NCBI GenBank assembly: GCA_027492445.1 | Contig: JAPUES010000183.1 | Location: 1 to 9,289, forward strand | Direction of reading: 5' to 3' | Length of the DNA: 9,289 nucleotides | DNA from: Sporomusaceae bacterium | GTDB lineage: Bacteria; Bacillota; Negativicutes; DSM-13327 | In this document: positions 7,348 to 9,289 of the stretch, one piece after another | How positions within the stretch are numbered: the stretch's first letter is position 1 | Layout: each line of letters starts with the position of its first letter | The notes under the pieces: model-generated | Database searches by the model: none | What the model saw: the letters and a program-made list of their open reading frames with translations, nothing else | Told to the model about the DNA's origin: nothing | Position numbers and translations under genes: made by a program

Positions 7348-8075
7348 TGGATATTTTATGTGTCATTCCAGCTCGCTATTCTTCTACGAGATTACCTGGT
7401 AAGCCCCTAGCCATGATTGCAGGTAAACCGATGATTCAGCATGTCTATGAACGCTCTAGCCGCGCTCAAAGACCGAAGCTAGTCCTTGTGGCCACGGATC
7501 ATCCTTTGGTATATGAGGCGGTAGAAGGCTTTGGCGGTCGCGCTATCATGACTTCTCCACATCATCCTACGGGTACTGATAGACTGGCAGAAGTTGCAGA
7601 AAAATTTCCCGAGGTGGATCTCATCATCAACGTACAAGGAGACGAACCTTTGATTCCCCCAGAAATTATTGATGACTTGGCCCAGGCTTTTGACCAAAAC
7701 CAGGACTTACAGATGGCCACCCTTATGACAGAAATGGATGAAAGTGAGTATAATACACCAAGTGCTGTAAAAGTAGTAACGGATTTAGAGGGGTATGCAC
7801 TTTATTTCTCTCGCTCACTCCTACCTTTCCCCCGTAGCGATGCAGGTATACCGGTATACAAACATATCGGAATTTATGCCTATCGACGGGATTTTTTGCT
7901 AAAATTCGCAAAACTAAGTCCAACACCCCTGGAAGAAACGGAATCCTTAGAACAATTACGAGCCTTAGAACATGGCTATAAGATAAAAGTCCTGAAAACG
8001 GATTTTAAATCAATTGGTGTAGATACGATGGAAGATTTAGAAAAAGTAAATTTATTATTAAGGAGGGCTTATTAA
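7347..8075 (+). CDS. kdsB: 3-deoxy-manno-octulosonate cytidylyltransferase KdsB (CMP-Kdo synthetase)
   Basis: Activates Kdo with CTP to CMP-Kdo, the donor for WaaA, in the cytosol. The 242 residues match the family (E. coli 248). Motifs are IPARYSSTRLPGKPL (7-21) for nucleotide binding, TDHP (50-53), GTDR (76-79), NVQGDEP (95-101) with the metal-binding Asp99, YFSRSLLPF (153-161), YKHIGIYAYR (171-180), LEETESLEQLR (195-205) and GVDTMEDLE (224-232). The ATG shares its A with the lpxK stop (TAATG), and AGGAGG (7331-7336) lies 10 bases upstream inside lpxK. The gene ends in another TAATG overlap with kdsA, so the three are probably translationally coupled. Confidence 0.97.
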   Translation: MDILCVIPARYSSTRLPGKPLAMIAGKPMIQHVYERSSRAQRPKLVLVATDHPLVYEAVEGFGGRAIMTSPHHPTGTDRLAEVAEKFPEVDLIINVQGDEPLIPPEIIDDLAQAFDQNQDLQMATLMTEMDESEYNTPSAVKVVTDLEGYALYFSRSLLPFPRSDAGIPVYKHIGIYAYRRDFLLKFAKLSPTPLEETESLEQLRALEHGYKIKVLKTDFKSIGVDTMEDLEKVNLLLRRAY

Positions 8076-8899
8076 TGAATACTGTAAACATTGGATCCAT
8101 TACTGTGGGGGGGCAACATCCTATTGCGCTGATTGCTGGACCTTGTGTGATTGAAGGGTATGAACGTACCCTAAAAATAGGCCATGCTATTAAAGAAATT
8201 GCCGATCGTTTAGGTGTTCCCTATATTTTTAAAGCTTCTTTTGATAAAGCCAATCGTTCGTCGTATTCCTCTTTCCGTGGACCAGGCCTCACAGAGGGTC
8301 TTGCTATTTTGAGCAAAATTAAACAAGAGCTGGGCGTGCCTGTCGTTAGTGATATTCACTGCGTAACCCAAATTGAGGCAGCTGCGGAAGTGTTAGATAT
8401 TTTACAAATTCCTGCATTTTTATGCCGCCAAACAGATTTGCTCTATCAAGCAGCGCGGACAGGTAAGGTTATCAATGTAAAAAAAGGTCAATTCCTTGCT
8501 CCGAATGATATGGAGCATGTAGTTGCGAAGCTGCGGGAAGCAGGCAATGAAAATATTCTGCTCACGGAACGAGGAGCAAGCTTTGGTTATAATAATCTCG
8601 TAACGGATATGCGCTCTTTGCCCATTATGCGTTCTTTTGGTTATCCTGTGGTTTTTGATGCCACCCATAGTGTGCAACTGCCTGGTGGTGCAGGAGCTAC
8701 TTCTAGTGGAAAACGAGAATTTGTGCCTTATATGACAAGAGCCGCTGTTGCCACAGGAATTGATATGTTATTCATGGAAGTTCATGATAACCCTGCGGAA
8801 GCTTTATCCGATGGTCCTAATATGCTGTATATTGAACAGCTAGAAGACTTGCTTAAAGATGTGCAAGCCATTGATAATGTAGTGCGAAAACATAAATAA
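8075..8899 (+). CDS. kdsA: 3-deoxy-D-manno-octulosonate 8-phosphate synthase KdsA, metal-dependent type
   Basis: Condenses arabinose 5-phosphate with phosphoenolpyruvate to Kdo-8-phosphate (TIM-barrel aldolase family shared with DAHP synthase). It has 274 residues. Motifs are IAGPCVIEG (20-28), FKASFDKANRSS (52-63), SFRGPG (66-71), KKGQFLAP (136-143), LTERG (163-167), DATHSVQLPGG (195-205) and MEVHDNP (234-240). Cys24 replaces the Asn of the E. coli enzyme. With His198, Glu235 and Asp246 it forms a metal-site set whose spacing (174, 37, 11) equals C11, H185, E222 and D233 of Aquifex KdsA, pointing to the metal-dependent class. The KANRSS segment, which recognises arabinose 5-phosphate, argues against a DAHP synthase. 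AGGAGG (8061-8066) lies 8 bases before the ATG. Confidence 0.97.
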   Translation: MNTVNIGSITVGGQHPIALIAGPCVIEGYERTLKIGHAIKEIADRLGVPYIFKASFDKANRSSYSSFRGPGLTEGLAILSKIKQELGVPVVSDIHCVTQIEAAAEVLDILQIPAFLCRQTDLLYQAARTGKVINVKKGQFLAPNDMEHVVAKLREAGNENILLTERGASFGYNNLVTDMRSLPIMRSFGYPVVFDATHSVQLPGGAGATSSGKREFVPYMTRAAVATGIDMLFMEVHDNPAEALSDGPNMLYIEQLEDLLKDVQAIDNVVRKHK

Positions 8900-8918
8900 G
8901 CTATTGAAGTGCAATAAA

Positions 8919-8946
8919 TTGCTTTAAAGAAGTAAGAACTTATATT
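8919..8946 (+). promoter_or_regulatory. Weak candidate promoter between kdsA and kdsD
   Basis: TTGCTT (8919-8924) and TATATT (8941-8946) are separated by 16 bases. The -10 matches at five of six positions, the -35 at three. A transcript would begin near 8953, right at the long stem-loop that follows. AT-rich sequence produces such matches by chance, so this is tentative. Confidence 0.2.
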
Positions 8947-8954
8947 GTTTGGCT

Positions 8955-9025
8955 GCCAGAAATGGGGTATAGGGCTTCTCTTGCTTCCTACGTAACGCCG
9001 TTCAGCCCTATACCCCATTCCTGGC
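8955..9025 (+). repeat. Long stem-loop in the kdsA-kdsD gap
   Basis: AATGGGGTATAGGGCT (8961-8976) and AGCCCTATACCCCATT (9004-9019) are exact reverse complements of 16 bases. Beyond one A-C mismatch the stem continues for five more pairs, GCCAG (8955-8959) with CTGGC (9021-9025). The loop is 27 bases and contains TACGTA. No T-run follows on either strand, so it is not a standard intrinsic terminator. It occupies most of the only long gap besides the lpxA leader. It could limit read-through, protect or cleave the message, bind a regulator, or be a dispersed REP/MITE-like repeat; the sequence alone cannot choose. Confidence 0.8.
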
Positions 9026-9071
9026 GATTACCATGTAGTGTATGTTATTTAATTTATATAAGAGGTGCAGT

Positions 9072-9289
9072 ATGATTATTGAACAAGCTAGAACTGTATT
9101 AGCCATTGAGGCTGAGGCTATTCAAAGTCTTATTCCCCGGATCAATGGTCAATTTACGGCAGCAGTGCACATGATTTTGGCTTGTCGCGGGCGGGTCATT
9201 GTTACAGGCATGGGAAAATCCGGTCTGGTGGGCAAAAAAATTGCTGCAACTCTCGCTAGTACAGGTACACCTGCCTTTTTTCTTCATCC
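9072..9289 (+). CDS. kdsD: Arabinose-5-phosphate isomerase KdsD/KpsF family (5' part, runs off the window)
   Basis: Converts ribulose 5-phosphate to arabinose 5-phosphate, the substrate of KdsA. The first 72 residues are present, starting MIIEQARTVLAIEAEAI. They cover the beginning of the SIS (sugar isomerase) domain: RVIVTGMGKSGLVGKKIAATLASTG spans 41-65, with Lys49 in GMGKSG matching the E. coli KdsD active-site Lys59. The rest of the SIS domain, including the active-site His equivalent to E. coli His88, and the usual C-terminal CBS pair lie beyond the end. GAGG (9062-9065) is 6 bases before the ATG. The gene follows kdsA by 172 bases, the second long gap in the cluster. Confidence 0.93.
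   Translation, partial: MIIEQARTVLAIEAEAIQSLIPRINGQFTAAVHMILACRGRVIVTGMGKSGLVGKKIAATLASTGTPAFFLH

Noticed and set aside
7846..7859. 14-bp perfect palindrome GTATACCGGTATAC in kdsB
   Set aside because: About one such palindrome is expected by chance in roughly 16 kb, and it lies in codons for a conserved kdsB segment.
8955..9025. Intrinsic terminator after kdsA
   Set aside because: The stem is strong but the loop is 27 bases and no T-run follows on the plus strand, nor the equivalent on the minus strand.
1..9289. Mobile elements, CRISPR arrays, tRNA or rRNA genes, anti-phage genes
   Set aside because: No direct-repeat arrays, transposase-like reading frames or RNA gene signatures were seen; almost all of the window is explained by LPS biosynthesis genes.

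Overview
The window looks like part of a lipopolysaccharide (LPS) inner-core gene cluster from a diderm Firmicute, most likely a Negativicute of the Sporomusa/Pelosinus type. The reasons are a moderate-to-low GC content, strong purine-rich Shine-Dalgarno sequences (GGAGG type) before nearly every gene, and an uninterrupted plus-strand run of lipid A and Kdo genes in the order fabZ-lpxA-lpxI-lpxB-msbA-waaA-lpxK-kdsB-kdsA-kdsD. The genus is an inference; no rRNA or marker gene is present to settle it.

Layout: positions 1-40 hold the last codons of what looks like fabZ. A gap of about 250 bases follows, containing three small dyads and a candidate extended -10 promoter. From lpxA to the end of kdsA (297-8899) there are eight intact, tightly packed genes: lpxA, lpxI, lpxB, msbA, waaA (kdtA), lpxK, kdsB and kdsA. 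Gaps are 50 bases or less and three junctions overlap by 1-4 bases. A second gap (8900-9071) carries a long, nearly perfect stem-loop, and then kdsD starts and runs off the window.

How the genes work together: LpxA acylates UDP-GlcNAc, LpxI cleaves UDP-2,3-diacylglucosamine to lipid X, LpxB joins the two sugars into the disaccharide, and LpxK adds the 4'-phosphate to give lipid IVA. KdsD makes arabinose 5-phosphate, KdsA condenses it with phosphoenolpyruvate to Kdo-8-phosphate, and KdsB activates Kdo as CMP-Kdo (the KdsC phosphatase is not in the window). WaaA transfers Kdo to lipid IVA, and MsbA flips the product across the inner membrane. LpxC, LpxD, KdsC, the late acyltransferases and the Lpt export proteins are not in this window.

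I found no mobile element, CRISPR array, tRNA or rRNA, and no gene of unknown function. I see no evidence for a previously undescribed system. The least explained features are the two intergenic regions with dyads and two inverted repeats inside lpxB and lpxK.
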